Positions 1 to 63,544 of a stretch of DNA of 64,000 nucleotides are shown piece after piece. The DNA is from Amorphochlora amoebiformis (taxonomy: Eukaryota > Cercozoa > Chlorarachniophyceae). The stretch spans positions 113,842 to 177,841 of the forward strand of contig BAAHQB010000340.1 of NCBI GenBank assembly GCA_054601695.1. The letters run 5' to 3'. Under the pieces are notes generated by a model. It saw nothing but the letters and a program-made list of their open reading frames with translations. It did not search any database and was not told the DNA's origin. Within the stretch, counting starts at the first letter, position 1. Every line of letters starts with the position of its first letter. The translations under genes and the position numbers were made by a program.

Positions 1-90
<90 letters not shown>

Positions 91-180
91 ATACATATAA
101 AAATATATGAATATATCTATATATATATATACACACACATATATATATATATATAATATATAATATCTATACATACATCC
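1..180. repeat. (TA)n tract at left edge
   Basis: Nearly pure alternating TA with a few TG/CA interruptions. It probably lies in an intron of the glutaredoxin gene, because the first recognisable exon follows downstream on the + strand. No coding signal is visible. Confidence 0.9.
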
Positions 181-209
181 AGAAAGTTTTTTTTCCAGTG
201 TCAGGTAGT

Positions 210-631
210 TGGTTTGATCGATATGTATGTCGGTTTGATCGATATGTATATAGGTTTGATCGATATGTATGTAGGTTTGATGGATATGTATGTAGGTTTG
301 ATCGATATGTATGTAGGTTTGATCGATATGTATGTAGGTTTGATGGATATGTATGTAGGTTTGATGGATATGTATGTAGGTTTGATGGATATGTATGTAG
401 GTTTGATGGATATGTATGTCGGTTTGATCGATATGTATGTAGGTTTGATCGATATGTATGTAGGTTTGATCGATATGTATATAGGTTTGATCGATATGTA
501 TGTAGGTTTGATGGATATGTATGTAGGTTTGATCGATATGTATGTAGGTTTGATCGATATGTATGTAGGTTTGATCGATATGTATATAGGTTTGATCGAT
601 ATGTATGTAAGTTTGATCGATATGTATGTAG
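210..631 (+). repeat. 21-bp minisatellite, about 20 copies, intronic
   Basis: Tandem units of GTTTGATCGATATGTATGTAG, with GATC/GATG and TATG/TATA variants. The array ends exactly at the splice acceptor of the glutaredoxin exon at 632, and every unit ends in TGTAG, so each carries an AG that resembles an acceptor. Both open frames through it are products of the 21-bp period and are not genes. Confidence 0.95.
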
Positions 632-5332
<4,701 letters not shown>

Positions 5333-5334
5333 AC

Positions 5335-5530
5335 TACAGTCTGGAGGCGAGAGAGAGCTTTGCGGATCTGGAGGCTCTGGAGAGATCTGAAGAGGTCTGG
5401 AGAGGTCTGGAGGACCTGGGGGTCTGGAGAGGTCTGGAGAGGTCTGGAAAGGTCTGAAGAGGAGACGTCTGGAGAGGCTGGAGAGGTCTGGAGCATCAGG
5501 AGGGTTTGAAAAGGTCTCTGGAGAGGTGTG
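5335..5530 (+). repeat. GAGAGGTCTGGAGAGGTCTGGA repeat after glutaredoxin stop
   Basis: Purine-rich tandem repeat of GAGGTCTGGA words starting a few bases after the TAG stop. It probably forms part of the 3' untranslated region or trailer. Confidence 0.8.
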
Positions 5531-5819
5531 AGAAGATCTGCAGCCTAGCTACAGGTGGCGAAGCACAAACATATCAACACATAAATACGTACATGTATAT
5601 GTATATATATATATATATACGTGCAAACGATATTAATGTAGATACGTGCTAGAGGTGTAGGAAAACTGTGGATACAATGTGTACAATGTAGATACATATG
5701 GAATGTTTACACATATTGCATCCCTAAGCATGCTTCTAATGCGTGTGCGTGGCTCAGTGCCCGCGCATGCGTGTACGTTTACGTGGCCGACACGTGTGCA
5801 CTTCTCGCCGGTAAATAGG

Positions 5820-6490
5820 TAGAATAGTCTAGATATTCTCTAGATTCTAGGTTCCAGTCTATGAGTCTCTCAAAGAGCGTACCGTAGGAGGATCTAGAGT
5901 ACAGCTAACTCTATTGCGGCGAATCTAAAAATTTTCACTATTTAATCTCAGTAATTCTGCCACCAACTAGACCAACTCTATTGCATTACGTATTATACAT
6001 CTACTCTGGGACAGAGTCTGGGTACTCTAGGTCTAGTACTAGTAGTAGGTACTCACTAGCTCAGTGAGTCAATGATTACCTACGACCTAGAGTCCTAGAC
6101 TAGAATACATAGATCCATTATCATTTAGCCATAACCTAGATAACCCGGCCGTAACCTCTAGAACCCAGATGACTTGCAAAGCAACATTTTCTAGATTTTA
6201 GGTGATACATACATGTACAATCCAGCAATGGTATCGACTGGGACTAGTGGGAAGTTGACTCCAGGAGGCTGCTTCGAATTTCTCTAACCTAGTTAAATAG
6301 AAAGTACAATACTAAGTTTACTGAACTCCGGGTACAGTACAGTTGTGTTACTTGTGTAGTACGGTAAGCGTACGGTAAGCCTTCCCAAGTACCATACGGT
6401 ACGTGGATATTGGGTTATCGAATGGACTCAATGGAGGCTGGAGCTACCGAGTCTGAGTAAATTCTAGAAATTACTCACTCAAGTGAGTGG
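5820..6490. other. CTAG-rich intergenic spacer
   Basis: Non-repetitive spacer between the glutaredoxin and kinase genes. It is conspicuously dense in CTAG and related words (TCTAGA, CCTAGA, ACTAGT, CTAGGTCTAG). No convincing open frame. Two other spacers in the window share this character. Confidence 0.75.
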
Positions 6491-6539
6491 TAATGGATTT
6501 AGCACTACTCAGCACTACTCGACTAACCTACACACACAT

Positions 6540-7480
<941 letters not shown>

Positions 7481-8007
7481 CATGTACATATGTTTTTCTT
7501 CCATCCACTCAGCATAGACTCATGATGGCATCTGTATGTACGTGTGTGTATCGACTCGTTATCGACTCGGTTTCGACTCGTTATCGTGATGGACTCTTTT
7601 ATCTACATGTGGTCATCAACTCGCAGTGCCATTGACTATCGACCCCATTGGGTGGTAACTGCTTGGGGTCAAGAAGACACGCCAAGCCACTCCCCCGCCA
7701 CTCCACACCACGCCACACGAATCATCAATCACCATTCCGTCGTACTACCCACACACATCAAGCGCGCTTGGCGTGTCAGCTGGGCACATGACTGACATGA
7801 GAGGTGTCACTTTGGGTGACACAGTGTTCTCAGGTCATGTCACGGAATACCAGGCCTTTTTACCCTTTAATAGTTATTGTGTATATTAAGGTAAAACAAC
7901 TGTGTGAGTAGAAACAGCTAATGTAAATTTAGTGGAAGGCTGGAAGCTGAGAAAAAGTCGGTGTTGTGGGTCCGGCGTACCTGTCGCCTGTGGAAGGTGG
8001 GGCTTGG

Positions 8008-26292
<18,285 letters not shown>

Positions 26293-26379
26293 ATTCAAAA
26301 AGTTGAATCGTGGCTTCACAACACTAATTGACATAGACGCTACTGGAGTCAACATGGAATCTAATCCTCGTCGATCCTC

Positions 26380-27240
26380 AATCTAGACTGTATATTTATT
26401 CTCAATCTAGACTGTATATTTAAGTATTGATTACTCATCGGGATCATGGGATATTCGCTAGATTCGATATTAATAATTGTCTCCAAATTATCCCAATTGA
26501 TCGTCGTATCTCCATCTTATTATTCGCCCAGATATTAGATCTAGTCATTCTCTACATTCTACTGACTGAGTGAGGAGAAAAAGACCTAGTGTGACTAGAC
26601 AACACCTACCTAGAGTCGAGAGAGTAACCCGCGAAGATCTTAATTTAAAACATTTCTTCTATGGACTTTGATTATTATTCTAGTTATATCTAGTATATGT
26701 AATTAAGCCTGGATATATCTAGATATACCGCGCGCGCGCGATGCTCATAGATTCATTGTTTTTATATTAATAAATATATTGTACATGTATACTAGGTATA
26801 ATCTGGATAATCCAGATAATACTATGATACAAGTGCATAATCTAGATAATACTATCTAGACTATGATACCGTATACTAAGTTTTCATGTTTACATATAAC
26901 ACACGTATATATAATATATATATATATCTAGATATATATATATATATATCATCTAGATCATATATATAATATATATATAATCTAGACTAGAGTACATGTA
27001 TAATACTACGATATACTAAGTTATTGTTTATATGTTATATACGGATATATATATAAAAACATATATATATATATATATATTTATATACATGTATAATATT
27101 ATATATACTTTATAACATATATAAAATATTTATATATATATATATATACATATATACTATATATATATATATGTATATATATTCATATTTATGTATGATA
27201 CATACATAAGTATGAATGAATCTTGACTAAACACATGAAT
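26380..27240. other. CTAG-rich, AT-rich intergenic spacer
   Basis: After the kinase stop the sequence becomes rich in TCTAGA, ATCTAGACT, ACTAG and CCTAG words, with two copies of ATTCTCAATCTAGACTGTATATTTA at the start and a short (CG)n at about 26730. It grades into (TA)n. No coding signal. Confidence 0.75.
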
Positions 27241-27249
27241 AACTCGCAG

Positions 27250-27357
27250 TTCCAACTCAACGAAGGTGGCTGTCAGCTGCTTGTATCAGGCTTGCGAGTA
27301 CCCAGCACCCCTTGAGTACCTTATGACGACCGCTGGGGCTGTCGAAACTCTTTACTC
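27250..27357 (+). CDS. Isolated coding exon, possibly armadillo/HEAT-like
   Basis: Flanked by a good acceptor (CGCAG) and a strong donor (GTAAGT). Open in one frame, phase 2 at both ends, with normal codon use: KVAVSCLYQACEYPAPLEYL followed by MTTAGAVETLYS. The helix-turn pattern resembles an armadillo repeat, but one repeat is too little to assign a family. A possible next exon starts at 27435 (VEKITHICTG, in phase). No upstream exons are recognisable in the spacer, so this could be a gene fragment. Confidence 0.5.
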
Positions 27358-27479
27358 GTAAGTACCAAATTATATATGGATTTGTAAGCTTAGCTGCATA
27401 CTCAAACGTGTATGTATAAATTGGACTACAGCAGTGTTGAGAAAATCACCCATATTTGCACAGGCTGTATGTACGTATA

Positions 27480-27607
27480 AATGAAATTTTTTATATACAC
27501 ATTTTTATATATATATAATACTATTATACATACTATGATTATATATATATATATATATATATTGATGTATATTATGTTATATATGTATATATCTAGTATA
27601 TGTAATT

Positions 27608-27646
<39 letters not shown>

Positions 27647-27704
27647 TACATCATTTATATACAATATTTATATATATATATATATGTATATCTACCGTAT
27701 ATTT

Positions 27705-27736
<32 letters not shown>

Positions 27737-27872
27737 ATGATTGTATGTAATTAAAATACATACCATTATATATCATAATATTTTTAAATATGATGTGCAT
27801 GTAATTGTATACCGTAGGCACATACGTGATATTATATGTATATATATGTATATATATATATATATATAATTG

Positions 27873-27914
<42 letters not shown>

Positions 27915-27945
27915 TATATATGTATATATATATACATACATATAT

Positions 27946-28021
<76 letters not shown>

Positions 28022-28244
28022 ATATTATATACACATATATATTATAATATATATATATATACATATATATAAATACATATGTATATATATATGTGTATAC
28101 ATAGATAAATTATAGTTATAATTATATAATATTATGCTATGATTGCATATATAATATTGTTGTATATATATATATATATATATATATAAATTAAATATAG
28201 TTATAATTATATAATATTATAATTACATGTATGTTGTTTAATAT

Positions 28245-28288
<44 letters not shown>

Positions 28289-28304
28289 TAATAATAATAA
28301 TTAT

Positions 28305-28380
<76 letters not shown>

Positions 28381-28425
28381 ATGTATATATATACTATATA
28401 AATATAAAATATGTATCATTATATA

Positions 28426-28517
<92 letters not shown>

Positions 28518-28524
28518 AAAATAG

Positions 28525-28592
<68 letters not shown>

Positions 28593-28657
28593 ATATATAT
28601 ATACATATATATACATACACATATATGTAAAATATTGTAATCATTGTACATATATAG

Positions 28658-28696
<39 letters not shown>

Positions 28697-28726
28697 TGAT
28701 ATATATGTAATATTATGTATATATAA

Positions 28727-28764
<38 letters not shown>

Positions 28765-28930
28765 CAACTATATATTAGAGTATTATGTAATTATGGAATT
28801 AAAATATGTTTCACTGTATAATATTACAACAATATAGATGTAACATCTATAAATGCAACATTATTACAATATTATCTTTACGAATTCTATTATTCATTTA
28901 TATGTGTATGTATATATTTTCGCATATGCG

Positions 28931-28963
<33 letters not shown>

Positions 28964-29130
28964 ACATATTTATATATATATATATATATTATATACACAT
29001 ATATAATATTACATATGTATGTGTGTATAGATAATTTATACACATATATACATATACATATAATATTATGTGTATATATGTATATATATGTATATGTATA
29101 TATATATGTATATGTATATGTATCATGATA
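27480..29130. repeat. AT-rich region of (TA)n tracts
   Basis: About 1.6 kb of TA-dominated sequence with TAATAT and TATAAT interruptions. No exon seen. It separates the isolated exon at 27250 from the acidic exon at 29162. Confidence 0.9.
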
Positions 29131-29161
29131 CATATGTATGTAATGGATAATGTGTTTGTGA

Positions 29162-29555
29162 GGGTGGGTTCGAAGATGAGGAAGACGATGATGACACTCG
29201 CTATGAAGAAGATGATGATGAGTCATTGATGACACTCGCTATGAAGAATACGATGATGATGACACTCGCTATGAAGAAGACGATGATGATGACACTCGCT
29301 ATGAAGAATACGATGATGATGACACTCGCTAATACGACTCGCTATGTCGGTATGAAGAAGATGATGATGACGGTCGCTATGAAGAAGATGATAATGAAAG
29401 CGACTATCTCAGATTCACGACTCACGACAACAACAAACAATACACTACGAAAACCTCCCCCAGAGTCTCCCCCACTCTTGGGTACCGAATTTGTGGTCAG
29501 CGACAAATTCGCCGACAATATTTCACAGAATGATTATTTCGGCACTGAAACATGA
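29162..29555 (+). CDS. Terminal exon of an unknown gene with acidic/Met-rich repeat
   Basis: Preceded by an acceptor-like TTGTGAG and open to TGA at 29553-29555. It starts GGFEDEEDDDDTRYEEDDDE, continues through a 30-bp tandem repeat read as MMTLAMKNTM-type units, and ends with a normal-looking tail (TLRKPPPESPPLLGTEFVVS, then DKFADNISQNDYFGTET). In another frame the same repeat reads DDDTRYEEYD. Function unknown. Whether it belongs with the exon at 27250 is not resolved, because direct joining is out of phase. Confidence 0.5.
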
Positions 29556-30159
29556 GGATAAAAATTCGGATTCAACAATAAATTTGCTGCAGATCCGATA
29601 CACCGAACCGCCCCGGATGGCCTCATTCATTCATTCACCCCTCTGCTGCTCATGGGTGGTGAAATTTATACATATACATATATATATATATATATAATAT
29701 ATATATATATTAAATTATTAATATATATATAAAAATATGTTTATACATATATATATATATATATATATATGTGTTATATGTGACGCATAAAAGAAAAATA
29801 CACCTTATATATATGCACTATTGCCAGTAACGGAACTGCAGGAATACTGCGCTCCGGCCTCCGGCTCTTGAATTGTGTTCTACAATTTGCTCTTCTTAAT
29901 AATAATAATAAGACCTTTTGAAACTTACCTTGATCAGGATTATATTGTCTTATGAAAGAACAACAGTTCAACGTTTTTTAAGGTAGAAATTCATTAAAAG
30001 GCGGAAATGTTCCCTTTTGTTCATTAAGGCATTTTGTCTTTAACTCGTTTCCTGGTATCCCCATCTCTACAACGAGACGACGATCGAAGCTGCCTCGCTG
30101 TTCCTTGGTGCTATATGATAGCCTATATCACTCACCTATATTTTTCCAATGTTTTCTTT
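29556..30159. other. Spacer upstream of the receptor gene
   Basis: Contains a (TA)n tract (29670-29770) and unique sequence. A small minus-strand frame at 29774-29971 has a GTAAGTTT-like donor but no other support. This should contain the promoter of the receptor gene, but no motif could be assigned. Confidence 0.5.
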
Positions 30160-30229
30160 ACCCATTTCATGCTCAAGTTTAGTGCTGAAACCTCACCCAT
30201 TTCATACTCAAGTGTAGGGCTGAAACCTC
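30160..30229 (+). promoter_or_regulatory. 35-bp tandem duplication just upstream of receptor ATG
   Basis: Two adjacent 35-bp copies (30160-30194 and 30195-30229), each ACCCATTTCAT..CTCAAGT......CTGAAACCTC with three mismatches, end 13 bases before the ATG at 30243. The position suggests 5' untranslated region or proximal promoter. A regulatory role is inferred from position only. Confidence 0.45.
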
Positions 30230-30242
30230 AAGAGTTTTATCC

Positions 30243-54293
<24,051 letters not shown>

Positions 54294-54299
54294 TATTGT

Positions 54300-55123
54300 T
54301 CAGGGTAGTGGTGCTGGGTGGTTGCTTAAAATATGTCATAAATTTATGAATGCACCGTGCATGGGAGACCATCTATACTAATATAATCTAGATAATCTCA
54401 AGAATGTAGATAAATATGGTGTAGATGATCATGGGAACCTTTATGAGTTCTAGAGTTATATGTTTTAATTCTGTCCATCTAAATTATTAAAGATTAAAAT
54501 TGCAGGCCACCTTGTGAGACTCTGACTGGCTGAATTGAAACCGTAAAATAACTAGAATAACTACAAGAACTAGAAAATTTGTAAATCGTTATCTAGAACT
54601 TAGAAACTAGGAAAAATATCTCTAGTCTAGACACATTAATTGTTAAGTCAGCCAACAAACCGATTAATCGTCATCGCTTAACAAGTGATGTTTCACCCTG
54701 TTCCGAGGGGAAAAAAATTAATATTTACACACTCTAGACACTGGAACGCTAAAAAAAGAATCACAAGTGGTAGAACTATAGACCTTGTTAAATTAGCGAT
54801 AGCATCAACTTTTGGCGGTTATTGTAAGTCTTGCATGCGATGGTCCTCCGCTTAAGTGTGCATCGTCTAGATCGTTAAAAGTTCCAATTGATCCCACACT
54901 TATCCTTGACATTCTAGATATTGTATATATATTTCATATGTATATATATATATATATTGTTTCAATATTACTGAGTACAAAATGCTTCAAAATTAAATAT
55001 ATATACAGTCTGTTAAACATGTACATCTAGTACATGTAGCATAATATATATTATCTAGATTATATTTATATGTATATATACATTACATGTCCGATGATAT
55101 ATGCACATGTATATGTACATAAT

Positions 55124-55181
<58 letters not shown>

Positions 55182-55393
55182 TATGTATATTATACATATA
55201 TATAATATATATGTAATTATTCGTTCATGATATAATATAATATTACATACACATATATATATATATATATACTCTACTTTATATATATACATATACCTAC
55301 ATTGTACATACATATATAAAATAATTATATGTATAATATACTGTATATATATCATCATGATAATATGTTTACAAAAATACATGTATATATATG

Positions 55394-55435
<42 letters not shown>

Positions 55436-55478
55436 TTGCATATTATCGAGATTAGTCATATATGTATATGTATATATA

Positions 55479-55526
<48 letters not shown>

Positions 55527-55532
55527 ATATCA

Positions 55533-55575
<43 letters not shown>

Positions 55576-55635
55576 TATTTCAGTAATATATATATATATA
55601 TATATATGATACTATGATAGTATCGACCATGCGCC

Positions 55636-55679
<44 letters not shown>

Positions 55680-55698
55680 TATTATTGAATATGTGCGA

Positions 55699-55736
<38 letters not shown>

Positions 55737-55849
55737 CAATTATTAATATATTTATAAATATGATATGAATTATTAAAAGATATTTCACTGTGTATACTGT
55801 GCCATGATTATATCATTATTATTACTATATTTTATTGGTATCAATATTA

Positions 55850-55910
<61 letters not shown>

Positions 55911-55990
55911 TTATGATTTATATATATTTATATATTTGCAATTGATGAACATTACTAGTAATATATGATAATTATCCATTGTATCAATTA
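54300..55990. other. CTAG-rich then AT-rich intergenic spacer
   Basis: 54300-54920 is dense in TCTAGA, ACTAGA and CTAG words, like the other two spacers. 54920-55980 is mainly (TA)n with TAATAT interruptions. No gene seen. It separates the receptor gene from the DNA transposon. Confidence 0.75.
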
Positions 55991-56014
55991 TATTTCACAC
56001 ACAAAATAAATTAT

Positions 56015-56873
56015 TTAAAGTAAAAAGTCATTGCGCCCATGACACTGGAATTCCTCCCCCTCGGATGAGTCATCAGCAAAGTTCTCGCCCGTTCTGACGA
56101 TCTTCTTGAGCCAAAGACCGATGAACTTTTCAGTCTGGAACGTGACGTACTCGAAGCACGAGTATCCTTTTGGGATCTCGACGGAGTACGCAATACTTCA
56201 TGGGCTGCGACTGGCTTGGCCTTGCTGCTGGCGTACATGGACTTGGGCTACCTGGAAATGGGCCGTTGAGAGCTGCCTGAACTGCTTGGAGGCGGGCGGC
56301 TAGATGACATTCTGGACGTGCACCATGCGGATCTCGTGGATGACGGTGAGCTGCACGTTCATGGAGTTGTTGCCCTTGTTGAACCACATGCCGATCCCGT
56401 CCAACGGCGCGTCCTTCTGCTTGGTCCTGTCGGCTATGAAGATGAAGGGTGGGTCACCCTTGTTGACGATTGACTGGATGTGGGCCAACTCCTCCAGCTC
56501 GGCGAGTTCGCGGTGCCTCTTGGCGGAGGTTACTGGTGTTAGAGCTGGCTGGCGCTTTCTTCTCAGCTGCAGCCGCCGGGGCTTCCTCTTCAGTGGTGAG
56601 GGCCAGGTCGATCGTCGGTGGCTATTCGTCACGTTGACGCTTGGAGGCATCGTTGCCGCCCCCTTGAGATCCTCGCTTGCGAAGGTAACTAGCGCCGTAG
56701 TTCTTGACCATGGTGAGAGATACATTGGGAAAACCCGCCATGTAACTTTCGTGGATCCACTTCCACTTGGAGGATTTGGCGTGTTCAGGAACGTGGGTGA
56801 TTGCGTTCCTGACCAGTTTCTTTTGGGGATCCGTGAGGCCCCACTGCTCCTTCGCCTTGGATGCAACAGGCAT
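56015..56873 (-). CDS. Companion gene of the DNA transposon, spliced or decayed
   Basis: Reads opposite to the transposase. The first segment (56873 to about 56622) encodes MPVASKAKEQWGLTDPQKKL followed by basic residues (YGASYLRKRGSQ, ASKRQRDE) and hits TAG. A second segment in another frame carries RELAELEELAHIQSIVNKGD and GIGMWFNKGNNSMNVQLTVI. A third carries YSVEIPKGYSCFEYVTFQTE and ends at TAA (56015-56017). Two introns, or stops and a frameshift, would explain this. A small basic DNA-binding partner would fit the accessory protein of two-gene DNA transposons, but the family is not recognised. Confidence 0.6.
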
Positions 56874-57221
56874 ATTGGGCGGCTCTGCGCGGGTTGGGGT
56901 TTCGCTCCTTGCCGACCTAAATTTATATGTCGGCCGATTTTATTTTCTAAGACTTGTGTGAATATCGAATTTCGGCCGAATATTTATTAAATTTGAAAAT
57001 ACTGGTCGAAATTATTTTTGAGAATTTTGTCGGCTTTGCACGATTAATAACCGATTAATAAACGATTATTTCGTTCTAAGTCTAACCCTGATAATACCTA
57101 AACCCAGCCGGTTTCGGAACCCAGGACGCAGCATGGCGGTTAACCCGCCCCCGCCTGGCACGTAAATGATCGATATACACCCAACGAAATCTCATCGTTT
57201 TTTCATCGAATATTAATCGGA

Positions 57222-58707
57222 TGAAAAAAACTTATTCGCCGTTTTTGCGACGGGAAGAGGCGCTGGGGATCCCAATTTCTCGCAGGACGTCGTGTTTTGT
57301 GTTCGACAGGACGAAAAGGTGAAGGGGATGTACTCCCACTATTTCTCCCGCTACAATGGAGCCTCCTTCAACAGCAACCTTGGTCTGAGTCTTCAGGAGT
57401 TCTGCTACGTCGTCGACACTTACTGCTCCAAGTCCACAGTCTCGCCTTTGGAGTTCATGATGGCCCTGCACTTTGCTTGGAAGTATCCGGAGGGAAACTA
57501 CGGCGCCGTGATCTGGAAGATGTGTCGGCAGACATACGCCTTCAAGGTGTGAAAGGCGATAAACACCATGGAGGCATTCATGGACGAGATCAAGATGGAA
57601 AATAGGCTGAAGTCGGCCATCTTCATCGACGGCCCTGCGGCGTACTGCAGTCACACCGACTCGTCCGACTTCATGATTAACCGACCCAAGGATAAGACTC
57701 AGCAGAAGAAGCACTGGACGTTCAAGCGAAGGAAATTCGCTATGAGATACGCGATCGCCGTCGCCGCCAACACAGGGGACTTGTGTTGGCTGTCGTCAGG
57801 GTATCCAGCCGGAAGTATTTCCGACCTGAATATCAACCGGGGGGAGGGGCTGGTGGAGAGGCTGCAATTCTTCGAGCGGGTGGGCGCCGATGGTGCTTAC
57901 CTCTGCCGGAGAGACCCCATGTACAAGTGCCCACATCGCAAGCCAAGAGGCGGACAGCTCACAGATCGGCAAGTGCACGAGAACGACGCCTTCGGGAATT
58001 ACCGCTCGATCGTCGAGAACGTATTCGCTCGAACCAAGCAGTTTGCCTGCATGACAAAGTGGCGACACAAGAGGGACCAGCACCCCATCATGGCGCGCTT
58101 CGTCTTCCAGCTCATCCAAGTCAAGCAGAAGTTCAGGCCAATTCGCAGGCTTGGTGTATCATCTCAAGACTACTCCGAACTCGCCGCAGCCACCTGGCAA
58201 GATGCTGAGCACGAGGGTGTCCCAGTCCCCGTCGTGCCAGAGAGCAAGAAGGCCAAGCGGCGTCCAGAGTGCAAGCGCAAGTCTTCAGAGCGCAGGTCTC
58301 GAACCTCAAAGCGCAAGCGCCGCAGACGTGGGAAGGCTCGACGTCCGGCACGCTCAGAGGCGGCACATCCAGAGGCTGCGCCTCCCGTATCTCCAGTTGA
58401 GGTCAACATCGGTCACCCCGACGCCGGTGACGACGCCGACGCCGACGCTGACGACGCCGGTCACGCCGACGCCTGTGACGACGAATGGAGTAATGACTCT
58501 GACTCGGGACCCGCAGATTCAGAGCCGGTAGTCATTGATATCGACTCGGACTCGTCGGAAGATGACAATAACGACAACGGTGCTGGCACGGAGACGGACT
58601 ATGGGGTTGAAGACAGAATAAAAATCGTAGAGGCAGAGCACCTCGATTGGCGAAGATGGGCGCCTTTTTATCCATGCGGGCTGCTGCTCTCAATGGTGAA
58701 AAATTAG
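57222..58707 (+). pseudogene. DDE transposase (PIF/Harbinger-like), interrupted by in-frame TGA
   Basis: One frame runs from about 57222 to TAG at 58707 with a single TGA at 57550-57552 (FKV*KAINTMEAF), where Trp would fit. An N-terminal helical segment (LSLQEFCYVVDTYCSKSTVS) resembles the HTH part of these transposases. The catalytic core shows IFIDGPAAYC (first Asp), GADGAYLCRRDP (second Asp) and NYRSIVENVFARTKQFACMT (Glu in the VEN.F.R.K motif). The C-terminus is a basic nuclear-localisation-like stretch (KRKSSERRSRTSKRKRRRRG) followed by an acidic tail. The GC-rich coding sequence differs from the AT-rich surroundings, consistent with a mobile origin. Terminal inverted repeats were not identified. 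Confidence 0.75.
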
Positions 58708-58829
58708 ACCGCAAGATGCGCAGGGCAGCCAGGCGAGGTAAAAGGTAGAGGTCAACTGGCAGTAAATGCTGAGCTGGCAGTTACAATAATACATATCAAT
58801 TTATCATCAAATCATAACATGATGTAATT

Positions 58830-58839
58830 ATATATACAT

Positions 58840-58889
<50 letters not shown>

Positions 58890-58898
58890 GTATATATC

Positions 58899-58938
<40 letters not shown>

Positions 58939-59190
58939 GTATATTATGTATATACATACATATATATAGATACTAGTATATATTATAACAGTATATATGT
59001 ATGACTGTATGTATATCATTATCTGATATAGTTGTATGTATATATTTTAATTATATTATTATAGCTATTATTATTATTATTACTAAATTATATCATATAA
59101 TTGCAATGATCGCTAATTTAACAAGGTCTATAATAATAGATAGATATAAAATTAATGTATGGTGTGGGCACGTAGGTTCAATATGATATG
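58830..59190. repeat. AT-rich tract beyond transposase
   Basis: (TA)n and ATTATTATT sequence. The following unique segment, 59195-59780, contains no recognisable gene and probably holds the promoter of the PH-domain gene. Confidence 0.8.
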
Positions 59191-59783
59191 TATATTTTAG
59201 ATTTATGTGGTCTCCGAAGTGGTCTTGGAGGCCCTCAGACCCCCCCAAGTCCCGGGCTTTGCCCTTAATCACGGTTCATAAGTAGCCCTCATCACCGACC
59301 ACATTAAGGAAAGGATTTCCTACTGAATGAATACCTATCGCAGTTTTGGAGTGGAGAATGGCTGAGTGAGGCAGCATTACACTGCATTATGGGTTCGAAT
59401 ACATTCAGCATCCCGGGGGCGACACCGTACGCACCGGTGTGTTAGAACGTGTCGTGCGGTTATCACGCAATGTTACGAGAGTTTCGGTATCAAGAATCGA
59501 TATATCCCATATCTATGTGAAATATATGGAGATATATAATATATAAGATATCAAACATAAATAATAAGTCGGCTTGTAAAACCCGGTGGAGCAAGTCGTC
59601 AGACACCTCCAAGCAGTTGTCGCGCCCCATTTGAAGCTCAGGGTATCGTCTTCAGGCTAGACTTTCCGTTATTTAGCTTAGCAGCTCTCGGGATGGTATA
59701 GTCCAATTTCTAGTTGCAGAAATGAGGATTTCTTTCGAAAATGTCCTGATCCGGGCTTGTCACAGGTTTTTGTTTAGTGCAAA

Positions 59784-63334
<3,551 letters not shown>

Positions 63335-63344
63335 GTATTCATAA

Positions 63345-63457
<113 letters not shown>

Positions 63458-63497
63458 CGTTATAGTTATATACATATATATGCATTTATGTTATAGT

Positions 63498-63528
<31 letters not shown>

Positions 63529-63544
63529 ATGTATATATATGAAG

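Noticed and set aside
29774-29971. Minus-strand frame with RQYNPDQGKFQKV
   Set aside because: A donor-like GTAAGTTT is present, but no partner exon, family match or codon signal supports a gene.
56300-56866. Single 188-residue minus-strand protein
   Set aside because: Its first half is out of frame with the better N-terminus starting at 56873. Only its second half looks coding.
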